Assembly: GCA_023634235.1 (NCBI GenBank)
Contig: JAMKCF010000001.1
Location: forward strand, 1,788,001 to 1,852,000
DNA: 64,000 bases
Origin: Pisaster brevispinus
Lineage: Eukaryota; Echinodermata; Asteroidea; Forcipulatida; Asteriidae
Direction of reading: 5' to 3'
Each line of letters starts with the position of its first letter. Positions within the stretch are counted from its first letter, which is position 1. The notes under the pieces are model-generated. The model searched no databases. It saw only the letters and a program-made list of their open reading frames with translations, and had not been told where the DNA came from. Made by a program: the position numbers and the translations under genes. Positions 26,701 through 41,700 of this stretch are shown piece after piece.

Positions 26701-29700
26701 AACGCGCGCGCATTTCGTAAAATGTAACTGTGAATTAAAACTAATGGAATAGATAGCTTGCAAGGTTGCAATACAACCTCATTCCCAGCAGTGTGTGATC
26801 TCACCACGCCATTTTGTCTTTCCCAGATTTCCTTGCTGAATTGTAACCTCGGCGCGCTGCTCATGGTAGCGAGATTGGTTGCAATAAGAGAAAAATTTGC
26901 CATCTTTACGGGCAATTTGGACTGCACAGTCATGCGTTTTGCGTGAGAACGGCTTGCAGCACGCGCACATTTCACAAAAGACTCATCGCAAGCTAGGTTA
27001 GTGAACAACGCTTTCTCGAAAGCATTGAGAAACACGTGATGACAAGACTAAGATTCAGTGATCAGTAAATCAACATTTGGCTGCCGAATGCAGTACCCCC
27101 CGTAGTGAAAGCCCACGTCATTGTGACGAGACCGGAAACCCAACTCGATTTCTTCGCTGGAGGTTTGAACCTTTGCCTCACTGAGATAAAGCACTGAGCC
27201 ACCGTACCATTAAGCCAACCTGGTCCCCGTCATATCTGCCAAGACACTCACCATCACTGTCAATTTCCAAAAAACACCTCATTGTTCCACACACATAAAT
27301 CGCACAGCGTTAATTGCTTCGTCTTGTATGTATCCCCCAGACCATATTCTAGTATGTATAAATACTACAGCTTGAGATAAGTGCTGCTAGTCTAAATGCA
27401 TTTCGAGGAAAGTGTTAGCACTTTTGTTTAGATGGAAAGAATGATTTAGGATCAGCCTTAAAGTGGCGGTTCCACTTCTAGCCACTTAGCGGTTTTAGGG
27501 ATGAATGGATCCCTTTTGGTCACGGTGTGAAAACCACTAAGATCTTTTGAACTGACCATCTATGTACGGAAAGTTGTGTCAGCTTACGTTAAATTATGAC
27601 GGACGCACTATAGTCCGTTATTATATAAAGTGTTTTACAAGCTTGGTTCTTTTGTCAAACAACGTTTAGAAAAACTTGCAGTGACGTCAAACGTTACGGA
27701 TGTCGGTTCTTCAACTTGAGAGCTATGCAATGGGAGTCCTGGCCCCAAGCACATACTATTCACTAGTGCATCAATTCTTTTACTTAGTGCATTCCGTGCC
27801 TATCCGGTTGTATAATAATTCAAGGCGTCTGACTGCCACCCGAACAAAGATATTGATAAATTAGGGATACCGCCAACAAAAGGACTAGATGGCTCAGTTG
27901 GTAAAGCACCTGCGGCACGCTAATCCGGAGGTCGCAGGTTCAAAACCCGTTCTAGTCAATTTGTCTTTGTTCACCCCAAAACTTAAAGGAAAATTAACCT
28001 GTCAGATTCTTTTGTGACTTATAATCAGTATTTATAGCAGCGTATTTGTTTAGTTAATGACATAAACCAATGCATAATCCCACATAAGAGCCTACCATTG
28101 TGGTTCACAGTGGTTTGTGACTCAATGTTGTGTCATTGTTTGGGGGGTTATGCTAAACTGTAAAGGAATGTGCTGAGGGTGACGAAGCTCTGGTTTTGTT
28201 TGCGACAACATCCATTGCTGCATTGCTGCCGCAGATGCCTGTTCCATGCCATGGTGCTGCATACCACCGCATTCAGCGCTTATTGTGCCCTGTAAAGTGC
28301 ATGATACTATTATGCAGAATTCCGCTGTAAGCACGGAGCCTGGGCCCACATTCATAGAGATGCTTACGCAACAAACTATGTTTGAGCACAGAATTAAGGT
28401 TACCCGCCAAAACACCATGTCACATGAAACATTTGTGACTGGTATCCTGGGCCCAATTTCATAGCGCTGCTTAACGGTAAGCAAATTTTCGTGCTAACTA
28501 TAGCAGAAAAATTACTGAACCGTAAGCGAATTTCACAGGTTAGCAAGAAAATTAGGCAGCCATCTTGCACAATCACAATGGATTTGCATTGTTACGTCAT
28601 CAGTTTTCTTACAGCAACCATGGGAAGGTTAGCGTGCCTTTTCGTGTGATTACTGTCAGCAGCGTTCAGAAATGGAAACTCGCGCGCGCAGTAAGCACGA
28701 AATCAGCCATAAAGCAGGAAATTATGAAATCTATGAAATTGGGCACTGGTCAGAATCCTTTCCTAGCCCGTCCATTGTTATTATCCGTGTTTCACCACTC
28801 ATCGTGATTCTACGATTCATTGTGATTGGTCATGCATCTGGTGGGTTGGCATTCTGTTTTGATGCATCAGACATGTACAATTCCTTACTAGAAAACTGAT
28901 GCAAACATAGTATTGTACACGTATTTGTACAATCTAATGAGTACGTCTGTATATTTTATTCGCTACAGCTCCGTTAAACACGCGTTTCTCATCAAGCAGA
29001 CAAGCAGTCAGCACGCACTTCTAGGCATCACTGCTAATTTCTGATGGCGTTCGGTAAGTTGTTTTAGATTATTTCTCCATGTAGTCCCAACATTCAACAA
29101 CCAACTCCCAGGAATGGAAATAATTTACACCATGCAGATATGGGGGAAGAGGGTGCCCCTCCCCTCAATGTTGACATACTTGAACAGACTATTTTGAAAT
29201 TGCTATAGACCTTATGCACATGACGTCATTTCAGTAGGGTGCCCTCGGCTAGAGGTAAAAAGGAGGCTGTTCATTGGCCAATTCTGTGCGCCGCGCGTAC
29301 AAATATGTGCGTTTCGATTGTTTCGTCATCGTTCTGGATGACGTCAATGCATAAGGTCTATTGATCAGAAATAACCCGTAGGATTTGAAACTTTGTATGG
29401 TTGAAGTATAACTAAGACAGGTTTGCGGTAACACCATGTGAAAATCTCTTTTGAGTAGTGTAGGTTCTGAAAAGAACCGGTGGTTAATGACTCAACGTTT
29501 CGATCAGTATGCTCTGATCGTCTTCATGAGAATGCTGGACTCGGTTGTTGGATGCTGCTTATGTACTGCCTTGTAGGGGACTAACTGGTAGTTGGGCTTG
29601 GCTCGCTAGTGCGCGAAACAACCCCCTAAAATCCTCAAAAGAATTTTTGAGATTCCAAGTACACGATGAAGACACAGTATAGGGGGAGTGGGTACCACCG

Positions 29701-32700
29701 TGCGCCGTATCGAGCACCAAGTGCATATTAGACCCAAACTTTCAAAGGGATTTAAAAAGAAGAAAAAAATGATAGTGACAAATAAAGAAGAACATTATAC
29801 ATGATATTCTATCAGGAGAGTGGACCTCACTCGAAATAAACTAAAATTACACCGAGAGCATGTTCGCACTAACTCGATAGCCTTCAGCGTACCATAACCG
29901 ATATGCGACAGGGGTGTGCCCCCCCCCCCCCGCAAAAAAGAGGAAGAAGTTGTTCCCATACATTAGTACACTATTTTTCTCTCCCCCCCCCCTAAAATCC
30001 TCTAAACAATTCCTGAGATTTCAGGTTATATTTGGGGCGGGGGGGGGGTGGGTACACCACGCCCCGTACCCCGTAATCAGCACTATGGTGAATTGAAAAG
30101 CTTCGTCCAAGACCCACCGGTGACCCTCAGTGTTCTGTATTACCTTTTATTTGCACACCTTTCAGTAAAATCTTAACACTTGTGTTTGCAACCTTTGGAC
30201 CTTTCTCTTTTCTATTAAGCTTTCAGCAGCGAAAATGCACCTTGTATTTTCTCTGGATAATTCTCTCTAATTTGTTTGGACCTTGGCTCTGACCATGCTC
30301 CTACTGTTTATTATCTTGGGGAATAGGTTTATAGAGCTCTCATCAGTGAGTATGATATGATTTGCACCATCAGAGAAATGTGGTATATTGGGGGATGTAT
30401 GAATCGTTTGCTGTAAATGTGTACGTATTGTTGCGTACAGTAGCCAGCCACGTTTGACCCTTGACCTTGACATTGTAGATGTATCATAGCTTACTGTAAA
30501 TGTGCTGAGATATTTTGTGATTGTTAACTGCTAGTAATCTTAGGAAAATGTTTTATATCTTGAGACGTCATATTGTGCATTTTGTATTACTAATAATAAT
30601 AATAGTGGCTTCTTATATAGCGCCAAAATCCGTAACTCAGTGACACTCATGGCGCTCAAACATTTTCAGTATTTTTCCTGCAAGGTATGTGGAGCAATAC
30701 GTTTTAGAATATTGTAGAATTATTTTCAAGGGGGACCGTTCTTCTTTTTAGCGCAATTCAACTCAACATTTATTTCCATCTCAACTCAACATTTCATTGC
30801 ATATTGCAAAAAATAAATACAAGTTACCGTAAAAGACAATCAATCGAACAAAGATAGTTGGAGTTAATTTAACACCATATGGTGTTAATTTTGATTCTCT
30901 CTTGGGTAAGAATGTGACAACGCCCATGGTGTCACTTGTGAGTTTTAACACCAGAGTTTTTGCAGTGTTTCACTGCAATGGCATCCCTTTAAAAGTGTAT
31001 AAATAGACAGTGAAGTTTTGAGGGAGTATTTGGATCAATATTGTTACAATTGTTCCAGACGAACTCGATTCGCCATACAGACACGTTTCGCTATACCGGT
31101 CAGACGAGAGTCGTACAGCAGCGGGCATAACGGAGCCGCCGTTGGGTTAACCCTTTTTTCTCAAATGCAAACCGATGGTGGTAAATATCCCGGAGCGATT
31201 AGACTCAAAACTCCGTCTAGCAATGCCATCAGATGTATGGGCACCAGACGTGTGGGAAGTTAACTGATTCCTGACGGTTGAGAGAGTCCAAATATTTACA
31301 CGGTGAAATTTGTTTCCATGGCTTTTTGAAATTTGCAGAGGAAAAGTGGTTGCCTGTGTGGCGACAGTACTTCGCTGTTGTGTGCGTGGTTACTTTTTTA
31401 TAATGGACTTGTTTGTGGTTAGCACGATGGAAAGCCAATGTGAGCTATTTTAGGCTTTGCCGCTTGCTTTGTTGATTGATTTGTCGGGATCCAACCCTCT
31501 GAGACGCGGTCGTCCTGGCTTTCAATTTTCTTCAACTCTTCCCGGCTTTCAATTTTCTTCAACTCTTCCCGGCCTTAAATTTGGTTCAACTCTTCCCTGC
31601 AAAAATTTATGTTGTTAATACCCTTTCTTCTTGCTGTATTCCAAACTGTGTAATGAACGGGCATCTGTATTGTAGATTTAACGTATGTTCACTCTAAAAA
31701 CTCTCGGGTTAGAATCTTGGTTTGGTGGCGCCTGACTCATTCCAGGGTCAGTATGACCCGGAATCGTATCAAAATTACGCAGAAGTGGATCAAATTGACG
31801 CCGAATCCGGGTCGAAAACCCATTAAAAAGTTTCTAGTTCAGCAAAACCCAGAAATGGGTCAAGCCCCTTGGGCCCCGAAATCAGGAGCAGTTCAGACCC
31901 AGGGGTTTTACGAGTGTTGCTCCCCCCTGACTTCAGTAATCACGCTCTCATGTCCTCCCTCGAGATTCTTATCACTCTGCGCTAACACCAGGGCCCACTT
32001 TCATAGAGCTGCTTAACGGTAAGCAATTTCTCGTTCTAACTATAGCAGAAACATTTGCTTAAGCGTAAGCGTGTTTCACAGGTTAGCAAGAACACTAGGC
32101 AGCCATATTGCTCGTTCACACTGGATTTGCGTTGTAACGTCATTCATTTTCATAGAGTAAGCACCGGAAGGTTAGCATGCATTTTCGTGTGCTTACGGTT
32201 AGCAGAGCTATGAAATGGAAATCGCTCAGTAAGCACAAAACCAGCCGTTAATCGGCTCTATGAAATTGGGCCCTGGGCTCAAAAGCAGTGAAACGTGTTC
32301 TGTCCGCCCTCATTGTCCAAATAATGCAAGCATAGGTCGCGATGGGAAACACAAGTGAACTTGGCATGCTGAATTTGGGGTTTTAAGGTAATACCCCTAT
32401 CTGTCCAGGGGGCGTCTCCACAAAGCACTTAGATTCCTCTTAGGGTGAGTTGTTCATATCGCCTTGGTGATTTGTATTGTGACGTCACACTTTGCATTTA
32501 CGATAGATACACAGTTAAGATCAATCTTAACTCTTTGTGAAATCGGCCCGAGATCTGTCATCGATGATCTTGTAATAATTGTCAGTCGTCTCTTGGTTGC
32601 CATATGGTAAATGAGACCATGTCAGGGTGTTCCGTCCCAACTTGACAATCGTACCGACTATAGTTGGGACTGGTCCCAACTTGAGTGTTAAAGTTGGAGC

Positions 32701-35700
32701 GTCCCAACTATAGTTTGGATCGCCCATACAGCTCAACAGGATAACGTGATCGATCATGCCCAAGATGAGGTTTAGAAAATGGCCTTTTGGTTGAATGATA
32801 GTATCGCTCATAATGCACCACTAGCTAGGTGATGTTGTCAGTCTAAAAGTAAGCCTACGCATTTAATTTCCCTTCTCTTGGAAAAAAAACCAAAGTTTTA
32901 ATTAATCTCAAATTTTCTAATGTACTAGTATGGAGAGGTCTTAATAACTTCATACTTACTATTTGTTTTATAATTTATTCTTGGGAGGGGGGTGCTCTGT
33001 GTTTACTGCGATTTCAACTATAGTTGGGGCGCCCCAACTTTAACACTCAAGTTGGGACCAGTCCCAACTATAGTTGGGACGATTGTCAAGTTGGGACGGC
33101 ACAAGGGCATTGATGGTTGATTTGAATGTTTAGCACCTGTACGCCCTTTAGTTGCCCTTGCCGCCACTCCTAATGAGCTGAGCGGTTTGAAGCGCGGAAT
33201 CTTCCGTACTAATGTGACCGTTGAGTTTAGCTGTGTTGAGTTTAAATACCATTTCAGCATTTAGTGTATGGTGTTCTTCTCATTTGTAACTCCCGGCTCA
33301 TTTAATTTCGTTTGAAAATAATGAAGGCTTCGTTGAATCAGAATTCAACAGTCAAAAGGAGAAATTGCATTTCACCAATCAGTTTAGCAATCACTGGTCA
33401 GATTAGATCATTCAAATTCCATTAGGCTGCAAGACTCAATCAGTTTCGTGAAAGCCAGCAGCAAGAGCTGGTAACCCCTGTATTCAATTTTATCAGGTGT
33501 AAATAGGTAGAAGAAATCCAACTTGAGAATGGTCAAAGTGTAGTCGTATATGCCTATAAATGAAACAGAATGACTGAAACGAACCAAAATGAAGTCACGT
33601 GTGCACAAAAACGAAATTGACTGCATTTATAGCTAAAAAAAAACCCCTGGTTTGAATGGATTAGGGGAAATGCGTGAATTTGGACGTGTGTTAAAGAAAA
33701 TGAATGGATTTTTGCTGAAATTGGCCGGGAAAACCTATAGACTATTATGAAATGTTGACAAAATAGTCCTCTTCATTGTATTTTGAATTAGTGATGTTGT
33801 CCCGCCGTTGGCTGCGCTATTTATGGTTCCTAGGGCAGGCCAATACAACTGCAATACGAAATCAAACGACACGATATTATTAAGAAATCGATGTGACATG
33901 GAGAAAACTCCCGTCTGTGATAATACATCACGACCACTTTATGAATTATTCATGAGTTAGTTTTTTTTCCCTCGAAAGCCAGCTTTTCTGGGCTTTTGAA
34001 CGCTGATTAATTGTTTTCTCCTTTAACTTTAACAAATCTATATTTGTATTCAGACACTCTTTGAAAACAATAATAATATGAATATTAATATTATTATTAC
34101 TAAAACAAGAACTTAAGGCCAGTTTTCCACTAAGGTCCTACAGCCAAGGGAATACGGAAGGCTCGATGAACGGAGTATTGTAAGTTTAGTAGCAATTTAT
34201 TACCTGGTTTTATAAATAGCTGCTTCAGCACTCCCTACCCCCTTTTTACCCACCCTACACCCCTCCTCCCATCCCTACACCCCCATAACCTCCTTACCCA
34301 TTTCCCTCCCTACAGCCTCTTGCTCCCTTCTTACCTTCTCTCTCCTCTACCCTGTTGCTCCTTATCACCCCCACCTCCTGCGTACCCTCCTTTACACCCC
34401 TCCTCCTCCCTAACCTCTCTCTCTCCTCTACTCTCTTGTTCCCTCTCCCTATCACCCCCATCTCCTGCGTACCCTCCTTTACACTCCTCCCCTCCCTAAC
34501 CTCTCTCTCCTCTCCACTCTTGCTTCCCTCCCCGTATCACCCCATCTCCTACCTCCTCATACCACCCCTACTCTTCCTCCTGCCATAGCAACTAATTTGA
34601 CGTAATCCCTGAAGTGTGAGCATGACATGGACTTCCTGAGCAGTTGCTCGAGATTATTTCAGATCTTTAGACCTGATGGAGAAGACCTCTTCCCACAATT
34701 CACTAATTGGTGATTAATTTGTCAGATGGCTCGAGATGATGGATGATGGACGCGTAGTTAGTAGGAGTTTCGATCATGAGTGATCTGCTGACGAGTGGAA
34801 TGATTCCCGCATGATTAGCGAGACTCATCCCAGCGCTTGATTCGTAGTCATGTAAAACCCATCCACGATTTTTTCCCGGGACGATCTAGATAATATTTTC
34901 AGCCCGACCACCAGTCATCCAGCACTCCCGAGTCTTTGAATGAAAAGGCTCCCCGGGTACATTCCACCGGATTTATCACATTGCGTTATGAAACAAATGG
35001 AGGAATCCAGGCTTTATTAAGTTAAATATCATAATTGCAATACGTTTAGTGACAAGCAAATCACCTGGAAGTAACGACAGTGCGGGATGTCATGCTTGTG
35101 TAATGAAGTGTTCCAAACACCTCGGGTGTCTTAGGGTAGATCCATCAAACTGACCTGACAGCTCATTCTGTTTTTCTTTTTGTGTGATATTAAATTAATC
35201 AATAGTATCAAATGTCTCATTCCTACGGCATTCAACGTTGGTATATACCTACTAGCAGTCACTCAATGATATACTACTGAATGGTAATATGTGTAGTGTT
35301 GATATAAAAAATATTAATATCTTTCAGTAACGCTCGGTAGCTAACGGATGTTTTTGAACTGCATTTAGATCATTAAATCCAATATTTTTGTCATTTGGCT
35401 TTACTATGGTTGGTTGTATTATTTCTGAAAATATTTGCAATTTCACGGTCGTAAAGATTGCCATTGGGACTCGTTATAACAACTCCAGTGATGCACACGT
35501 CTTCAAATTTTGCATATAGCACCGTAGTTGTGAAAGAACTGAGAACAAGTTGTCGACACCGTGGTAAATCATATTGCTGTGTCGACTTTCTGAAAATCAG
35601 ATTTCGACTTCGTCTGATCATATATTTCTCCAAGACGAGTTTCTAAACCAAAGAAGTCAATCTAACTTGATACTTTATCCCCAAAAGGTTACTTACTGAA

Positions 35701-38700
35701 ACTGAGATGGCAAAGTCGGCTTCTGAGTTTCAGTACGTCGTCTTGGCGATAACTTTATTAAGACAAGTCTACGTCTTGAAGTTTATGTCGTCCTCAACTT
35801 TTTATAATGGTCTTGACGAATAAATATCATGACAAGTCGACTTATAATATAAATCCTGTCGGCTTAGAGATAATTTATCTTAATTATTTGTGGTATGACA
35901 CTTCTGGAACTCCGTAACATTTAAAGCTGATTGGAATCGAAGGTCGTTTCCAAATTGGCAGCTAGTATCAAATGTCACAGCTACAGCTGGCCATCGTGCG
36001 TTTGAGTATATGACGTCCTTAGCAAAAGTAGCCGTTGCCACGAATTTGGACACGGCCCAAATCAATGCATAGAAACATCACGTGTAAAATTGTAACTCAT
36101 TTCAAACGGCAACATCAATCAACAGTTTCATTGCGAAGATTTTAAATTGAATCAAAATGAATTTAAAATTCTCTTGCACTACATATAGCCAACCAAACGC
36201 AGATTCTGTGATATTTCCAATTTGGGTAAATGTGACTGTCTATACGCCTTTCAAACCTGTGCATCAAACAGACTTAAAGGCAAGGTATACTTCTGTTTCT
36301 TGTAACCGTTCGATTGTTATAATCCTATATAAATGTACATGTATACATTTAAATAAAGTCAACCTGTGAAAATTGTATTTCAAAAGGTGGTCGCGTTTTT
36401 GAGATATCGCCGAAAATACGGAGCGAATATGTCCACGCAGGAAGAATAATAGAAATACACAATCTGAGAAACGTTTCTGACAGTAACTTTCTCAGGTTCA
36501 AATTTGTTGGCATAAAAACTGATATCTTTTGACATAACCACATTTACTTGTTTCTCAAATGCATTATACTACCGAAAGCTGTTGTAGGCTTCTAACCAAT
36601 AAGTTGTTATTGTCAATAATTTTAAGAGTGATTACCAAACGTATTCATTCCCTTTAATCAGCCAGGCGAGTTGTCAGAACCCCCGTTTCTGATGGTTGGT
36701 GATCCAATTTTGTACTTCGGTTTTTGAATAAAACAAAAATGATCTGTCCTGCAAATTAATTTCTCACGGTGTTTGGCTCAAATACTTTTTGATTGCATTT
36801 CACAGACAAAAAATTAGGTCACCAACAACAAAGCATTTTTTTTTTCATTTGGGAGAGTTTGAGATTATCTCAGTGAAAGGGGTTTTGCGGAGACATTCCC
36901 CAAGACTCGGAGAGTGGAAATTACTTGCAGCGCCAGAGTAAACTCTGACTTCATATCAAAACCGTGGCTCACCGCAGGACTTGCTCGTGTCGAGGCTTTT
37001 CTCCATACACGGGGCGCCGGTGGGATTTCCCTTACGACCTCAAACTAATTGAGCACACATTGCTTAATACCAATACAAACTGGAGGCATTTTAGATCATT
37101 TACATCACCACTCTCTCCATTCTTTTAGTTCTCTTAGTCAGAAAAGGTCATTATGAATCGTTGTCTTGCAAGCTATGCCTACTTACTTTTTTTAAAAGTT
37201 CGCTTAATCGTCAGGGGGGAAAACTGATTTGTATGTTTTCATGCTCACTTTGGGGCCTATTTCACTTTCACTTTCACTTTCATGCATACGTCTCCAAGTA
37301 GTTTTGCCTCTTCAAAAAACCGCCTTTCGTTTTCACTTTGAAGTATGCAGACTTATATAGCATTTTTTTCAATTTCACCCAAACGAAATCGGTCAATTTA
37401 GCAAAATTTACACAACTAGAGATTTCTACCAACGACTGCTGTGATTTTCAATGTTTGAGTGGATTGTCAAAATGAACGTAATCTGTTTTAACCGCACGAC
37501 GCAAGAGAACAGCTCATTTTTTGAAATGTAAATCCAAATTTAATAATTTGCTTGGTGCGTTTATAGTAAAAAAAAAAAAACCAAAAAAAACCCGGGCGAT
37601 TTGATTTCATACTGCTCTTACAGTAGCCAGTGATTTATATTCTTTAACAGTGAATCAACAAAACGTAATCAAAACTGTAACATGTAAAACAGACACGTAA
37701 ATACCTTCGCTATTCAAGGTGTAAATATTCGTCATTGTTTACGTTAAGTAAAAACAAAAAAATAAACAACAAAAAACCCAGAAAACATTTCCATTCGAGA
37801 TATAAATATTCGACCATTTCTGTAAAGGGATTCATTTCATTATTCCCATCAAGGCACCTCGCGGGTGGATTATATTTTCGTCATTATTTACAGAATATCA
37901 ACAAAAAGTCCTCACAATTGTAGCATTAATAAAATACACATAAATACCTTCGGTATTCGAGGTATAAATACTCGTATTTGTTTACGTTAAGTACAAACAA
38001 AAAACGTTAAAAAGAAAAACATAATAAATCTCAGAAATCATTTCCAATCGAGATATAAATATTCAATCATATCCGTACAGATCAAGTTTACGTCCGAAGG
38101 GAATCGTTTCCTTGTGTTCATTCTTTTTTTTTGCAAGGCGCCGGAATTGAAGCCTTCTGTTTCCCCCGTGTGGATTTTTTTTTTCGTCAAATTTTGTGAG
38201 TTAATTTTGGTGTTGAAGTAGGTGAGTTTGAAAAATGTACTTACAACGGGTTTATAATTTAATTGCATTTATCCCAACGGAGAGACAACACCCAAGATAC
38301 ACTAAATCAAACATCTGTCATCCATTTTGACTTTGACCGGCAACTCTTCACTAGGCTCAATCCTTTAAGACTTTTAGCCGTCAACTTAAAGACCACAACT
38401 CCTCAAGGAAACCAGTCGCCGTGGCGTATACGCGAGACTCGTAACCAAGCTACAGCCGCCCACGTGCAAGAGGGTGAGATCCCATTAGGAATTGCAGTCG
38501 CCAGCTCACACACACACACACACACACAAAAAGACTCCGTTTTAGAAACGTACCTCAGGGCAGCAGGCGCGAGCTCCACCGACAATTCTTCCTGAAATCA
38601 ATACGAACAGGTAAACTGCCCGAAGAGGCGCTCGATACTACTGCTTCTGCGGTCTGGTAAGGCGAGATATCCTGTGTTCAAATTACTGACCGGTGCGAAA

Positions 38701-41700
38701 GACGCACTTCACTCGCCAACGTTTTAACGGAATACTCTTATCTGCAACAGGTGCCTTCAATACATAGTACAGAACCGATAACTTTCACGGGGAAAAAATA
38801 GTTTCAATGTTAATGCACATCGAGTCTAAAGGTCAAATCAGCTGTATACCTGTATCGGTAACATTACATGTCAAACTGTGAAAGAAAACTGCAGGAGACA
38901 AAATCCTTTACAATCTTGATTGCCGATTGTTTCGCATTGTTTTTTTCACTTGTGTTTTCGTTCTAGAAAACGTCTGTAGTGCCGTTTTTTTTAAGGTATG
39001 TTGTGAGGGTTTAGCTAGAAAAACGACGTTTCATTCACGCTTTTTTTATGCCGTCGAACGGAAGTGTCCATCACGTAACGCGGGCGTTACGAAGAAAATT
39101 GTAGCTAAACTATATTGGGCACTCGTATTGATACCTATACTGGTGCTGGTGATTTCATCTCTTCTCATGCATGCGTACATAATGGTACCCGTGTTCATAC
39201 TGGTATCCGTGTTCATTACTGGTACCCGTATTCATACAAGTACCTGTGTGAATACTGGTACCTAAAAACCGTTTTTTTTTTCATTTATTACCATGGTTCC
39301 CATACTCATTGCCATTGCACTGGTACCGGTTCAAATGACTGGTACCCATACTCATTATACTGTTATTGTATACGTACTTGTTACCATGTTTATACTGGCA
39401 TTTATACTCTTAATCATCATTGTATGTCCATTACTCCTGCGTTCTTCCTGATTTAAATCACTGCATCTTACTTTGTTCTAGACTGATATTTGTAACATTG
39501 TTCTCTCCATTGACCTTTGTGCTGTTTGTCGTTTGTTTTCTAGGTTTTAAGTTGTTGTCCACGTTTCTGCAGCACTGTCCATATTTGGTAGCAAACATTG
39601 GTTGTGTAATTGCCTTCTCCAATGTATTAAGTCTTGTCACGGATGATTCCGTTTTGCCTTTTGAAACAGCTCCAACCTGCTTTCCCCCTTCTCGTTACTT
39701 ATTCATGACATACGGTTAATGAAAGGGTTGGTGACATTATTCCGCTGTGAGCTACGCCCACTGGATCCAACGATTACCAGTAACCTGCCTATAATTATTA
39801 TATGAGCAAAATATTTTTCTTGACTTGTCTCCCTCCAAAATGCCCTGCAATAACTCAATATCGTGTCAGATTTATCATCTTCTGGCACAGGAAATGTCTT
39901 TCATCGATGGAATTAGCGTTTTTACGAAGCGTTAACCACAAACGTAAGCCGGCCGTGGAGCCGGTGTTATGGGGATTTTGTCCCCGGTGTGTGTGTGTGT
40001 CCTCCACACGGTAAATTAACATGGGTTTAAGTAAGTAACCGCTATCATATTAAATTTCATCACAGTTCGCAGTATATGAGACAGAATCTCCGGGGAGACA
40101 GATTCTCATGCAACACCAAAAGTCAGAAGACCTTTCCCGGTGTTCATTAATAATTAGCAATTGAACTGTATTTCTCTAGCAATGTTTGTGACTCAAGTCA
40201 TGGCTTCGTAAACTTCAGACGTGGTAACTTTAATATGTATAGTGAATGACTCGAGCTAGTTGTCAACTCTTCGTGAATAACATCAATTTATGTAAAAGTC
40301 TTTCATCGGAAATTTCTCTCAGCAAGGAACACCAGGCCCTACGATTTGTTCTCTTTATTATGATTTATTTGTTGTTTAAAGAGGAAGACTATCTCTTACG
40401 TTCTTTCACCCCTTCTCAACCGATATCATGCACCACTCACAGGCATATGCAAAGGTTGTGATAGACAGCCCGTCGATACCGCACCCCTCGCTAAAAATTG
40501 ACCATTAACGCTAGGGGCTAAACACCCAATACTGATCAATGATAGTCAACAGACGAGACACCCAAACTGTCTTTTCGAGAGATGCAATCTCTTGAGGTGG
40601 CCTTCGGCTGGTATGCCGTGAGGTGAATAATCTTAACCCGTTACTGTTTTAACCTATATCGGTGCACACCCGGGGTGTGTATATTATCTGACTTGGGGCA
40701 TCTGCTGGGAGATATCAAACTCTTCAGCTGCCGAAGGAACTCGGGGCTCGTACGTGACTCTTCGCAGTATGATATCTGCATGGATCGTTATTGGCAAACT
40801 ATGTGTAAAATGCGGAGATGTAAAGGACCACGTAGATCTGTTCACAACTGGGGATTGTGTATTAACTGGGTTAAAACGTATAAAAAAAAACCCAGCTAGT
40901 AACAATGAGAATACTGACTTTGCTCGTGGGGTGGTTGACGAGGCTTCAGCTAATTATTTTGTGATAAGCTAACTCAACAATGTCACTGTTCAAATTCTAA
41001 CCTCATGCATGGTTTGTACATGTCTCAGTGTCCCTAGGAAATTGCTTTGGGGATTGAACACACAATGTAGATGTTTGAAATTCTAGAGGAGCTTAGAAGG
41101 AACTACATTATTCTAAAACGTCCCTGTTCAGAATTGACCTGGATGCGGTTCCCCTGGGGTCTGACGCGTTGCAGTTTCAAAGTGATCCACCGCTGTCGCC
41201 CCTGTTGTCGAGTGGGATTGTCTGTTTAGCCTGAACGCGCCCTTTTTTCTTTTCTTTTTTCTGAAGGAAGACAATTTTTTGTGGCAGGACGGCCTTGTAG
41301 AGGTTCTGGGGTCGATTTCACAAAACCCTTCCTAACTTAGGACTAGTCCTAGGCAATGCTAGGAGATAGGACTAGTCCTTAGTTAAGACCAGTTACTGGT
41401 CCTAACTTCAGAAAAGACTAGTCTTATCTCTTTGTGAAATCGACCCCTGGTCACCTATTCCTCCTTGCCACTCACTGGCTTGGTATTTTATACAATTTTG
41501 AATATTGATTTATTTTATTTTATTTTTCTCAGTCTTTGTTCTTTTTTTAGGATTGTATCTTGTAATTCCTTTAAGTGTTTCGCCAGTGTGAAGTGTATAA
41601 TAAAATAAATGAATAAAATAAGAAGTGGGTCAAACTGACGCAGACTCACAATAAAAAATGAGAGGGGGAACTGATTCAGGATCAGCCTGGCGTAGAAATG

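Noticed and set aside
27883..27957. Functional tRNA gene
   Set aside because: Good acceptor pairing, but the T stem has a mismatch, and the copy carries the SINE tail shared with 3.4 and 55.2 kb.
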